NCBI GenBank assembly: GCA_011389555.1 | Contig: JAABUD010000122.1 | Location: forward strand, 29,335 to 93,334 | Reading direction: 5' to 3' | Length of the DNA stretch: 64,000 nt | Source of the DNA: Desulfotignum sp. | GTDB taxonomy: Bacteria; Desulfobacterota; Desulfobacteria; Desulfobacterales; Desulfobacteraceae | Shown: one piece after another, positions 54,909 through 63,599 of the stretch | How positions within the stretch are numbered: position 1 is the first letter of the stretch | Layout of the letters: every line of letters begins with the position of its first letter | Made by a program: the position numbers and the translations under genes | The notes under the pieces: generated by a model | What the model was told of the DNA's origin: nothing | The model's database searches: none | The model's input: only the letters and a program-made list of their open reading frames with translations

Positions 54909-56063
54909 TCAAAATTTTATTATTTTATTAAACACTTTTTCCACCTCAATGGCAACCTGGTCCCAAGACCTGACCCCGCTTTTTTCCTGCACGGCTTCAG
55001 GGTCCCATTCCTGACCAATTACCTCGGCAAGCGCAATTTTCAAGGGTTCCTTCTCTTGCGGCGGCACGATCCGCCCTGCATCCGGCACCGGCAGGATATC
55101 CCGCACCGCCCCTACATCTGTGGCCACCACCGGGGTGCCGCAGGCAAGGCTTTCCAGAACCACGTTGGGGCATCCTTCCCGGTAGGAAGCCAGGACACTT
55201 GCATCAGCCGCACTGAAGTATTGCGCCACACGGTCGTAGGGCTGGGGACCTGCAAGCATTACGCGATTTTCAACCCCGGAACTTTTCGCCATCTTCATAA
55301 TGATTTCAGGCGATCCATCCTGGGCAGCACCTCCGACAAGGACCAGAAACACATCTTCAGGCAGCCGGGCCAGGACCTGTATCACTTCATGGTGCCCTTT
55401 TCTGTGTCCCAGGTGGGCAACGGTCACCAGCAGTTTTTTGTTCAGGGGCAGACCCAGTTCCCGGCGCCAGGCTTTTTTGTTCCGGATCTGAAAGGTATCT
55501 TTGTCCACCCCGTTGGGAATGATGAATATCCGGTCTTTGTCCACACCCAGCTGGATTGCTTCGTCAGCCAGCCGGCTGGAAACACTGATGACGGCAGCTG
55601 CATTTTTCAACGCATCTGCACACTGCTGTTTCTGGGATGCAATTTTAATGCACTCATACAGCTTGCCCCGCAGGGTGATGACATAAGGAATACCCAGTTC
55701 CCGGGCAATCCGAGATACCCCCACCCCGTCCGGCCACACAAAATGGGCATCCAGAATATCGGGCCGCCAGTCTCTGCAAAGATCGGCAACATAATGTTTA
55801 ATGCCTTTTGCGTAAAACCGGGCATCCTGGTTTTTTAAAATTTTCGGGGTGTAGAAAAATTTCGGCCGGAATACATCAAGGCCGTTCCAGTTCTCTCTGG
55901 TGTCACCTGCCTGTTTTCCAGCCAGAAACGGAAACCAGGGAACAGGAGAGTACACCTGCAGGGTTTCAAGCCGGGCCAGGGCCGAGATCCGATGAAATAC
56001 AAAAATCCCCCAGTTCGGATTGTCACTGTTGGGAAAGCAATATGAAAACGATAAAATTTTCAT
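54909..56063 (-). CDS. GT4-type glycosyltransferase
   Basis: The 384-residue GT-B enzyme transfers a sugar from a nucleotide donor to a growing glycan. The N-domain starts MKILSFSYCFPNSDNPNWGIFVFHRISAL. The C-domain has NGVDKDTF, VTVAHLGHRKGHHEVIQVL and the E-x7-E motif EGCPNVVLESLACGTPVVATDVGAVRDIL. There is no membrane segment. It starts three bases after the preceding glycosyltransferase stop, so the two are co-translated. Sugar specificity cannot be read from the sequence. The toxin-antitoxin pair follows. Confidence 0.92.
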   Translation of the reverse strand: MKILSFSYCFPNSDNPNWGIFVFHRISALARLETLQVYSPVPWFPFLAGKQAGDTRENWNGLDVFRPKFFYTPKILKNQDARFYAKGIKHYVADLCRDWRPDILDAHFVWPDGVGVSRIARELGIPYVITLRGKLYECIKIASQKQQCADALKNAAAVISVSSRLADEAIQLGVDKDRIFIIPNGVDKDTFQIRNKKAWRRELGLPLNKKLLVTVAHLGHRKGHHEVIQVLARLPEDVFLVLVGGAAQDGSPEIIMKMAKSSGVENRVMLAGPQPYDRVAQYFSAADASVLASYREGCPNVVLESLACGTPVVATDVGAVRDILPVPDAGRIVPPQEKEPLKIALAEVIGQEWDPEAVQEKSGVRSWDQVAIEVEKVFNKIIKF

Positions 56064-56066
56064 TTT

Positions 56067-57191
56067 TTACGACAGGTCTGAATAGAGCTGGATATAGCTG
56101 TCCACCATTCGGTCCATGCTGTATCGGGATTCAACCAGGGCTTTTCCTTTTTGAGCAATGGTATCCCGTTTTTCTTTGTCCTGGAGGCATAGCTGCATGG
56201 CATCTGCAAGTACTTCAGGGTCCCCAGGTTCCACCAGGATGCCGTTGTCTCCCATCATTTGCGGTATTCCCCCCACCCGGGTGGCCACCACCGGCAGACC
56301 TGCCATCATGGATTCCAGTATCACCATGGGCAGTCCTTCGCTGCGGCTGGAAAGAACAAACACATCCGCCCCGTTGTAAAGGGCCGGGGTGTCGCTGCGA
56401 AACCCCAAAAACAGCATGCAGTCTTCCACTTTTTCCTGTTTGGTTTTTTCCATGAGCATCCTGCAGTAGGAATCATCTTTGAGCCTGCCCGCCACCACCA
56501 CCTTGAATACATTGCTGTGATCATGTCTGTGCTTCAGAATCGCGACCGCCTGGATCAGGTCTTCAAATCCTTTTTCCGGCCTGGGGTTTCCCACGGATAA
56601 AAACAAGGTGTCTGTTTCTTTGACATGCAGTTCCTGCCGGATATTTTCCCGGAGCCGGCGGTCTTTTTTACATTCAGGCACCCCGTTGGGGATAATCTGG
56701 ACCGTTTTTTTCCAGTTCAGGTATTGGGTGTGTCGTTGTTTTACAGCATCTGATACCGCACTGATGCCGCTAAAAAATTTTGAAAACAACCGGTACCGTT
56801 TTTGTAACGGTTCAAACCCCAGGTATAAAAGTCCATGGGCGGTAAACAGAACAGGAACACGCCAGAATAATCGGCTTGCCGGGACAACATAGGGAACGCT
56901 GGCGTAATCATGGGCATTGATAATGGAAGGGGCAAAGGCCCTGAGTATCCTTCCCAGTTTCCAGACAGCCGGGATGTCTTTTCCGGAAAAACTGTGCAGC
57001 GCGGTTATATTCACGCCTGTATCAGTTAATTCATCTGCCAGATCCCCTGGTTCCTGAAGGCAGATGACCAGGGTCTGGATCTGCTTTGAAAACAGGCCTT
57101 TTGCCAGGTGTACCACCAGTTTTTCCATTCCCCCGGTCCGCAGTTCTGAAACGATAAGGGCGACCCGCAGGCTGTTTTTTTTTCCACGCAT
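56067..57191 (-). CDS. GT4-type glycosyltransferase
   Basis: I start at MRGKKNSLRVALIVSEL (complement of 57191, 374 aa), immediately after the polymerase stop; the ORF track begins 13 codons earlier inside that gene. GT-B signatures are ELRTGGMEKLVVHLAKGL in the N-domain, then IPNGVPECKK, SVGNPRPEKGFEDLIQAVAIL and EGLPMVILESMMAGLPVVATRVGGIPQMM in the C-domain. It works in the cytoplasm on the same polymer as the next enzyme. The two are about equally long but clearly distinct, which suggests two different linkages in the repeat unit. Confidence 0.92.
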   Translation of the reverse strand: MRGKKNSLRVALIVSELRTGGMEKLVVHLAKGLFSKQIQTLVICLQEPGDLADELTDTGVNITALHSFSGKDIPAVWKLGRILRAFAPSIINAHDYASVPYVVPASRLFWRVPVLFTAHGLLYLGFEPLQKRYRLFSKFFSGISAVSDAVKQRHTQYLNWKKTVQIIPNGVPECKKDRRLRENIRQELHVKETDTLFLSVGNPRPEKGFEDLIQAVAILKHRHDHSNVFKVVVAGRLKDDSYCRMLMEKTKQEKVEDCMLFLGFRSDTPALYNGADVFVLSSRSEGLPMVILESMMAGLPVVATRVGGIPQMMGDNGILVEPGDPEVLADAMQLCLQDKEKRDTIAQKGKALVESRYSMDRMVDSYIQLYSDLS

Positions 57192-57192
57192 C

Positions 57193-58521
57193 CTATTTTT
57201 CGCTATCGCAGGCGTTGGTTTCCGCTTCATAATCCATTACTGCATTTTCATAGGCCCGTCTCAGACATACCGGGAGCATCAGCAGAACCCACAGACCCTC
57301 CATGTAAATCATGGTGATGGTCAGCCCGCAGGTCAGAATGATCACAATGGAAAGAAAAATCCCGAACGCCAGCAGTACAAAATCATGTTCCATTTCAGGG
57401 GGCAGCCGCCCGGAAATCTTTCTTATCCGTCGGGTTTCATTCAGCGCAAACCAGATTATCAAGGCAAATAAGAAAAATCCGTGGACACCCAGTTCAGCTA
57501 TGCATTTTACAAAGGTATTATGGGAGTCCTTGCCCTCATATTCAGGAATATACCGCCCGATGGTCTGGTACCAGTTGCCGATTCCGATCCCCGCGGGATG
57601 GTCATACACCATCTGCAGCCCGGCATTCCAGAGCCGGAACCGGCTCATTGCTGATTCATCCCTTTCTTCCTGTTCGGATACAACAATGGTGGTCAACCGT
57701 TCCAGAAACTGTTCGTCAGATACATAAAGTCCTCCCATGGCACCCAGAACAAGGCCGACAGCAATTTTTTTTCTGTGGCGCTTGGGGGCCATGAGAATGG
57801 CTGCCATGCATCCCATGAAAATCCCCACAAACGCCCCACGGCTTCTGCATAGCACAATGGTGTTGGCTGCGAATGCGGCTGCCGGAAGGCAGAGCAGTTT
57901 ATACCGCCATTTTCTGGCCCGCAGCAGCTGGATCCCGATAATGGGCAGCATGGCCGCCATAAATGCAGCCAGGAAATTGGATTCAGCAAAATCCGCCCCG
58001 CCCAGGCCCTCCAGTCTGCCTGAAACAAAAGACCGTCTGGGCATGTCCCAGGCCTGCAGGCCCAGAATCAGGGCACACATAACAAACACCCACATCAGCC
58101 CATCCAGTTTGTTTCTGTCTGTGATGATGTGTGTCATCAAAAAGAGAAAAACAGCAATTTTGGTAAATTTCACCGCTGGATGATCCACGGTGGAATACCT
58201 TACCACTGTGGAAGATCCGCCCAGAAAAGAAAACCAGATCACCAGCAGAAATAACAGTACGAGTATCTCCTGGCCCTGGAAGACAGCAGACCCGAATCTA
58301 AGTTTTCTGTACTGCAGCACAACGCCCATAATGGTGGCAAGGGCAAGGGTGAAAGAATACCGGATGCCCAGTCCACGAAATGGCACTTCCCACCATTGCC
58401 CATAAGGTCCGATGGAATAGTCCGCCAGGTATCCGTAGACGCCCAGGTGGGGCAAAAAAACCGCACCAATGGCACATACAGAAAACAGGCCGATAAATAT
58501 AATGGATTTTATGGAAAACAT
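57193..58521 (-). CDS. O-antigen ligase / Wzy-like polymerase
   Basis: The 442-residue protein has about ten to twelve hydrophobic helices. The Wzy_C-type loop GKDSHNTFVKCIAELGVHGFFLFALIIWF carries the conserved His-Asn pair, and the preceding periplasmic segment has GIGIGNWYQTIGRYIPEYEG. Such proteins polymerise repeat units or ligate them to a lipid in the outer leaflet of the inner membrane. Which of the two applies here is undecided. It starts six bases after the CapA-like gene. Confidence 0.86.
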   Translation of the reverse strand: MFSIKSIIFIGLFSVCAIGAVFLPHLGVYGYLADYSIGPYGQWWEVPFRGLGIRYSFTLALATIMGVVLQYRKLRFGSAVFQGQEILVLLFLLVIWFSFLGGSSTVVRYSTVDHPAVKFTKIAVFLFLMTHIITDRNKLDGLMWVFVMCALILGLQAWDMPRRSFVSGRLEGLGGADFAESNFLAAFMAAMLPIIGIQLLRARKWRYKLLCLPAAAFAANTIVLCRSRGAFVGIFMGCMAAILMAPKRHRKKIAVGLVLGAMGGLYVSDEQFLERLTTIVVSEQEERDESAMSRFRLWNAGLQMVYDHPAGIGIGNWYQTIGRYIPEYEGKDSHNTFVKCIAELGVHGFFLFALIIWFALNETRRIRKISGRLPPEMEHDFVLLAFGIFLSIVIILTCGLTITMIYMEGLWVLLMLPVCLRRAYENAVMDYEAETNACDSEK

Positions 58522-58527
58522 GGAAGA

Positions 58528-59610
58528 TTATCCGTTCCGGATCATTGACCACAACTTAAAAAAATGAGACCACCGGATTTTATGTAGTTCTGACGGATGT
58601 AAATGATTCATGACAGGCTTGAAAAATTCTATGTAGAATTTTTCCCGTTTATAACGATTGTCTGTAACACCTTTTTCAAGAAGATTATTGGCCTGTTGTA
58701 TACAGGATTCCGTCCAACCGGAATAATCCAGTTCCACGGTTTTACCATTGTCAAATACCGGGATCTGCCGTATGTTTTCAATACCCTGGGCACCCAGATC
58801 AGCTGTAACGATACAGCTGGTTCTTTCAAAGCGGTTCCAGGTCATGATGTCACCATCTTCCCAGTAAACGGGATTGGCCAGAAAATTGCCCAGAGAATAG
58901 ACCACCGGGTACCCCCGGTAGATTTCCATGCCCTGGAGTACATGGGGATGGTGTCCCAGTACCATGGATGCGCCTGCATCTATAAAAGCGCGGCCCTGCT
59001 GTATCTGGGCCGGAGAAGGGATCCGGAACCGCTCTTCGCCCCAGTGAGGGGATACAATAATATGGTTCACCTGTGTGCGCAGGTCCTGGATGTTTTTTTT
59101 CAAGTGCATCATATCCATCGGGGCGAGCCCGCTGCCTGCATCTGCTGCAAATCGTTTTGCGCCGGTGGTATCGGCTGCACATCCCAGAAAAGCGACCTGT
59201 ATCCCTCCGGCTTCCATGACCGCTGGTTTCATTGCTTCCTGTCTGTTGATACCTGCGCCGACAAAAGGGATTCCCAGTGTTGCCAGGGTGTCCTGAACCG
59301 CTTGAAACCCTTTTTCAAGGCAGTCAAACATATGGTTGTTACCCAGGGTGACCACATCAAAGCCTGCGTGGGGTAAAGACGCGACTTGATTCGTGCTTGA
59401 TATGACGCGGGGTTCGGCCGGAACTTTTTCCACCCCCGGCAGCGTACATTCAAGGTTGCCGAAAACGATATCGCAGGATGCAAACAGATCGATTATCTCC
59501 TGTGAAACGGCTTCCAGTCCTCTGCCTGCCTGATAATCAGGCGGTTTTGCACTCAACAGCAGGTCACCGGCTGCGGCAATTCGAATGGTGTTTTTTCGAA
59601 GATTTTTCAC
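58528..59610 (-). CDS. CapA family protein (metallophosphoesterase-like)
   Basis: The 360-residue protein starts at GTG (complement of 59610), overlapping the upstream PaaK-like stop by four bases. All CapA motifs are present: RIAAAGDLLLSAKP, CDIVFGNLECTLPG, VTLGNNHMFDC, HIIVSPHWGEE and VLGHHPHVLQGMEIYRGYPVVYSLGNFL. In Bacillus the family is tied to poly-gamma-glutamate capsule production. Here no CapB or CapC is visible, so a polyglutamate capsule is not supported by this window alone. No signal peptide or anchor is evident, which is unusual for an export-linked CapA. Confidence 0.87.
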   Translation of the reverse strand: MKNLRKNTIRIAAAGDLLLSAKPPDYQAGRGLEAVSQEIIDLFASCDIVFGNLECTLPGVEKVPAEPRVISSTNQVASLPHAGFDVVTLGNNHMFDCLEKGFQAVQDTLATLGIPFVGAGINRQEAMKPAVMEAGGIQVAFLGCAADTTGAKRFAADAGSGLAPMDMMHLKKNIQDLRTQVNHIIVSPHWGEERFRIPSPAQIQQGRAFIDAGASMVLGHHPHVLQGMEIYRGYPVVYSLGNFLANPVYWEDGDIMTWNRFERTSCIVTADLGAQGIENIRQIPVFDNGKTVELDYSGWTESCIQQANNLLEKGVTDNRYKREKFYIEFFKPVMNHLHPSELHKIRWSHFFKLWSMIRNG

Positions 59611-60938
59611 AATGGGCGGTTCTGATTCCTGAACCAGTCATTTCTGACAATCAGAATTTTATCGTTTGCGGTCCGCTCGGCCTCTTTCCATTGAATGGTC
59701 CAGTTTACCTGGTCATCGATTTTGGTTTTCAGATAAGACCTGGTTTCTGCTTCCGTGAGTTGAAAGTTGTTTCCCCGTTTCAGGTTCACGGTGATGTCGT
59801 TTGGTCCGGTCTGGATGAACTGATATTCCAGCAGTCCTTCCATCCAGCGCATGACCAGGGTGAGACCGGGCATGGTAATGGATTTGTTTTTCAGATGGAT
59901 CACATCTCCGGTACGGCCGTCCACCGGTCCGATTCGGGGCCATGTGATGCCGGACGGCGATGGCTCAAATGATTTCCAGTGCAGCATGTCACCGGTATCA
60001 TACCGGATGAACGGCATGGCAAAATTGCACAGGGATGTGGCAATGCCTTTGCCGGTTTTTTCCTTTTCATAAATCTGCCGGTTTTCCGAATCGATGATCT
60101 CCAGAATCCCCCGGTAAAAGGACACATGAAGTCCGTCCTGTTCCTTTCCTTCTGCCGCATGCATGCCCCCGTCATTCAGGCCCCACTGGTCCAGAACATT
60201 GTCGATCTGCAGTATTTCCTTTATCCGGTGCCTGACTTCCGGTCTCAATGGTTCTGCGGTGCAGACCACGCCTTGTATCTGCATGGGCCTGATCTTCAGG
60301 TCATGAAAATGTTCACACATCTCCCGGATCGCAGTGGGATAGCCGTAAATCAGCCTGATCTGGTTGAAATATCCGGTTCTGCTCAATGCAATGACCCGCT
60401 CTCGGGTGATGTTGGAACCACTGCTGATCCACCGGTTCAGCAGCCTGTCCCGCCATATGCGTTTGTCATGCAGTCCCGCACCGATGGATTCTCCCCCGAT
60501 GACCAGAAACGGGTCTCCGATGGAATAACCGGCCCGGGACCATCCCACATACATCTGAGCCCAGGAGATTTCTTCGTCCAGCCGGGTCATCTGGAATTTC
60601 AGGGGCTGGCCGGTACTGCCTCCGGTTCGTGATTCCTGGCTGAAGACCAGTCTGTTTCGGGTTACCAATTCGGTATAGTTGTCAGTAATATCTTTTTTGG
60701 TTATGACCGGGAGCCTTTCCAGGTCTTTGATGTTTCTGATCTCTTCGGGTCCCTGGATGAATTTTTCCCAGATGGTTTTATAAAATGGTACGTAATCCCA
60801 GCAGTAATGCACCATTTTTCTCAGTTTCCGTTCCTGGTACCGGGTGATTCGCTCCAAAGGCCAGTACTGTTTATTCCGCAGGCAGTGAAAATAGCTGGTA
60901 CGGATTGGTACACTGGCGGCCATGATCAAATTTTTCAT
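59607..60938 (-). CDS. PaaK/CapK-type adenylate-forming enzyme, copy 2
   Basis: This is a second ANL-superfamily protein (443 aa from MKNLIMAASV at the complement of 60938, with AAAGGAAG upstream). It has the phosphate loop RTGGSTGQPLKFQ, DQWGLNDGGMHAAE, RYDTGDML, and a C-terminal segment EAERTANDKILIVRND, where the usual GKFR lysine motif is altered but a Lys remains. It differs strongly from copy 1 in sequence, and it lacks the CxCG metal pair. Like copy 1 it probably activates a carboxylate, but substrate and acceptor are unknown. It lies between the pectate-lyase-like gene and the CapA-like gene. Confidence 0.82.
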   Translation of the reverse strand: MKNLIMAASVPIRTSYFHCLRNKQYWPLERITRYQERKLRKMVHYCWDYVPFYKTIWEKFIQGPEEIRNIKDLERLPVITKKDITDNYTELVTRNRLVFSQESRTGGSTGQPLKFQMTRLDEEISWAQMYVGWSRAGYSIGDPFLVIGGESIGAGLHDKRIWRDRLLNRWISSGSNITRERVIALSRTGYFNQIRLIYGYPTAIREMCEHFHDLKIRPMQIQGVVCTAEPLRPEVRHRIKEILQIDNVLDQWGLNDGGMHAAEGKEQDGLHVSFYRGILEIIDSENRQIYEKEKTGKGIATSLCNFAMPFIRYDTGDMLHWKSFEPSPSGITWPRIGPVDGRTGDVIHLKNKSITMPGLTLVMRWMEGLLEYQFIQTGPNDITVNLKRGNNFQLTEAETRSYLKTKIDDQVNWTIQWKEAERTANDKILIVRNDWFRNQNRPL

Positions 60939-61062
60939 AGGCAATTACGGCTTCCTTTCAAAGAGCAAATGGGGGATCAGCCGGCCCACTGCCTTTAAAA
61001 CAAATCTCTCCCTTCGGGATGATGGTGGCGCCGTTACCGGACCGGGAACGAATCGTGAACAA

Positions 61063-63597
61063 CTACCTATCCGGTTCGGAAACGGAAAGCATTATTCCCT
61101 TTGCATACCGGGCGCCTTTGACATCGGTCACGACAAAATGGACTGTCCCGTTCCAACCGATATCAGCCATACCCGGTGACCACAGATATGTATAGGTATG
61201 GAATGTGCCGCCGCCTTTGAGGTTGTTTCTCGTCTGTCCTGTGTCCGTCAGTATTCCTCCGGCAGGACTGTTTTCAACATGGACTTCAAATGGCTGACCA
61301 TCCTGTTCCTGCACATGAAATTTCACAAAGAACTGATCTCCGGGTTCAATGGTCTGCCGGCGATGGATGCTGATACTCTTGCCCTCCGCATCAGTAAGCA
61401 TATGATAAATGTAGGGGGCGCGATTGACATCTTCCACCCGGACATGAATTGTTTCCGAAACCATTGTGGTGCCATCGGATGCATGGACCGTAAAATCATA
61501 ATCCCCGGCCTGATCATAATCCGGGCTCCAGATGAAGACCGGTCCCGGTGTCCGGCCGTATCCAGGCAATTCGGTTTCATTCAGGCCGTTTTTATATATT
61601 TCGTCAAGTATCAGGCGATCAGCCAGTTCATGGATATAATATTCGATATAGGTATATCCGTGATACCGGTTCTCGGTACCAGGAACCGGCATGCCGTTGT
61701 AAGTAAGAACACTGTCCCCCCATTTTACAATGGAATGGACATCTCCGGCATCCTCAGGGTTCAACCCGCGGGCAATCTCCCATTCATCGGGAATACCATC
61801 ATCATCTGAATCCGGCCGGGGATTTTCCGGGGTGAGTCCTGCCATCAGACCGCCCTGGGAAAAGGTTTTTCCCCATTTCCCTGTACCGGTTCTGATGTCG
61901 TTCACATTGCGGCGGGTCACCGCATCTTTGGGCAGACAACCGGCATGGGCCAATACCTGCTCATACGAGTCCAGAACCGCATGTGTGGTTACCGGTGTTG
62001 CAGGAAATGGGAAACTCGCCCTTTCGTCATTACTGCCATTGTAAATAAACGCTCTATCGGAATCAAAGAGATCAAGAAAACCCTGCGGCTCATCCAGCAT
62101 GTCAAAATAGTTGTCTTCACTGAAAATAAGACTTTTGCCGCTTGCAATCAGGGGATTGTAATAAACATTTTCACTCATGCGTTTTGCGCTGTTAGGTCCG
62201 ACCTTGAAATAATTTCCGATAATATTGGTGCGGAACAGCTCTCCTTTCCGTTGCTGGTTCATGTGCAAAGGATGCCAGGCAATACCAAGGTCGCAGTTGT
62301 AAATGACGTTGTTGCGATAATCCAGTATTTCGATTCCGCTCAACGGGGCACGGATTTTATGGTGCGAATAAAAGGTGTGGTGTAGACTGATGTCTTTCCC
62401 GCTGTAGCCCAAAATCATGCCGAAATTATGGGTAGGGCTATTAAGGGGATCGGTTCCGGCAAGAAATTCGTCGAGGTTGGTTGAAAGATCTCCATCCAGA
62501 TCATCTTCAGGGCGGACATCCTTCAACGTTTCAATGTCATCGCTGTCAGAATAATCGATCACCATTTTTTCCCACCAATCTGGAATACCGTCGTTATCCG
62601 TATCCAGATGAAAGGACCATTCAGGCGACGATTCGGTGCCGGGAACAAACGGATTCGAGCCCAGCAGATACTCTTCCAGATTGGTGGCGCCATCCATATC
62701 CGGATCAGCCTCCGGATGAAAATCGGTAACAAAATCAGTGTACTGATCGTCTTCAGAAAATATCATTGCCATTTTTTCCCAATGATCTGACATGCCGTCC
62801 CTGTCCCGGTCGATAAAAGTATCCCAGGGACTGCCGTATCCGGCGGACTCTTCCACACCGCACCATTGCACTGTTGCCTGTCTGAGGTTGCTGAAATCAA
62901 AATTTTCATCGCTTCCCCAGGCCCCTGAGATATGGTCGAACACAGCGCCGCGGCCGCCTGCCCTCAGATTGTCCCCTTCGGAACCCTGATGAAACGGGGC
63001 CCGCAGCCTTAAAAAACGCAGGATAACATCGTCAACCGAGTTGCCGCCGTCCCCGTCACTTAGATTCAACATCCCGTTAATCGTAATCCCTGCCCCGGGC
63101 GCTGTCTGACCGGCAATGGTAAGCGGAGCATTGGCTGTATACAGGCGATGGGATTTCTTCAGCAGCCACTCGCCTGCAGGCGGCGGACAGTCGATGACAC
63201 CGCTGACATCAAAAACAATAATCCGCGGTTCATTCACCATGAGGGCATCATGGAGACTGCCAGGTCCGTCTGAATTCAGGTTGGTCACTTTGATTACCCG
63301 CCCCCTTCTGCCTCCCTGGGTTGCCATCCCAAAACCTTCCGCCCCGGGAAAGGCCGGCACGCTCGAAAAAACAGCGCCTTCAGGTAAACCTTCCACCTGC
63401 CAGGTGATGTCCGGTCCCAATCCCTCGGGTGGGGTAAACTCCAATGATAGAGGGGTCCCTTCTTCAACAGTTTGATATCCAGCTATGCCAAGAATATGAG
63501 AAGAAACCCCGGCATAAACCGTAAAAATGGTAAAATGCAGCATACAGATTTGTATCAGCAAGGCTGTGATGAAGGATTTTAATTTTATAAAAAACAT
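61063..63597 (-). CDS. Secreted pectate-lyase-like (PL1) beta-helix protein with nested Ca-binding and Ig-like parts
   Basis: The 844-residue protein has a signal peptide (about 1-29). Residues 40-80 look like the first half of a putative Ig domain (YQTVEEGTPLSLEF...WQVEGLPEGAVFSS). A PL1-type beta-helix begins at 82 (FPGAEGFGMATQGGRRGRVIKVTNLNSDGPGSLHDAL) and continues to 255. It resumes near 392 (GYSGKDISLHHTFYSHHK) and runs to about 660. Between 261 and 390 two thrombospondin-type Ca repeats are inserted (DRDRDGMSDHWE, DTDNDGIPDWWE), and a third lies at 595-606. At 689-727 FIWSPDYDQAGDYDFTVHASDGTTMVSETIHVRVEDVNRAP is the missing second half of the Ig domain, followed by a further Ig-like tail. 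It probably cuts or binds a uronate-containing polymer, perhaps the one made by this locus. It follows a glycosyltransferase gene by two bases. Confidence 0.82.
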   Translation of the reverse strand: MFFIKLKSFITALLIQICMLHFTIFTVYAGVSSHILGIAGYQTVEEGTPLSLEFTPPEGLGPDITWQVEGLPEGAVFSSVPAFPGAEGFGMATQGGRRGRVIKVTNLNSDGPGSLHDALMVNEPRIIVFDVSGVIDCPPPAGEWLLKKSHRLYTANAPLTIAGQTAPGAGITINGMLNLSDGDGGNSVDDVILRFLRLRAPFHQGSEGDNLRAGGRGAVFDHISGAWGSDENFDFSNLRQATVQWCGVEESAGYGSPWDTFIDRDRDGMSDHWEKMAMIFSEDDQYTDFVTDFHPEADPDMDGATNLEEYLLGSNPFVPGTESSPEWSFHLDTDNDGIPDWWEKMVIDYSDSDDIETLKDVRPEDDLDGDLSTNLDEFLAGTDPLNSPTHNFGMILGYSGKDISLHHTFYSHHKIRAPLSGIEILDYRNNVIYNCDLGIAWHPLHMNQQRKGELFRTNIIGNYFKVGPNSAKRMSENVYYNPLIASGKSLIFSEDNYFDMLDEPQGFLDLFDSDRAFIYNGSNDERASFPFPATPVTTHAVLDSYEQVLAHAGCLPKDAVTRRNVNDIRTGTGKWGKTFSQGGLMAGLTPENPRPDSDDDGIPDEWEIARGLNPEDAGDVHSIVKWGDSVLTYNGMPVPGTENRYHGYTYIEYYIHELADRLILDEIYKNGLNETELPGYGRTPGPVFIWSPDYDQAGDYDFTVHASDGTTMVSETIHVRVEDVNRAPYIYHMLTDAEGKSISIHRRQTIEPGDQFFVKFHVQEQDGQPFEVHVENSPAGGILTDTGQTRNNLKGGGTFHTYTYLWSPGMADIGWNGTVHFVVTDVKGARYAKGIMLSVSEPDR

Positions 63598-63599
63598 GT

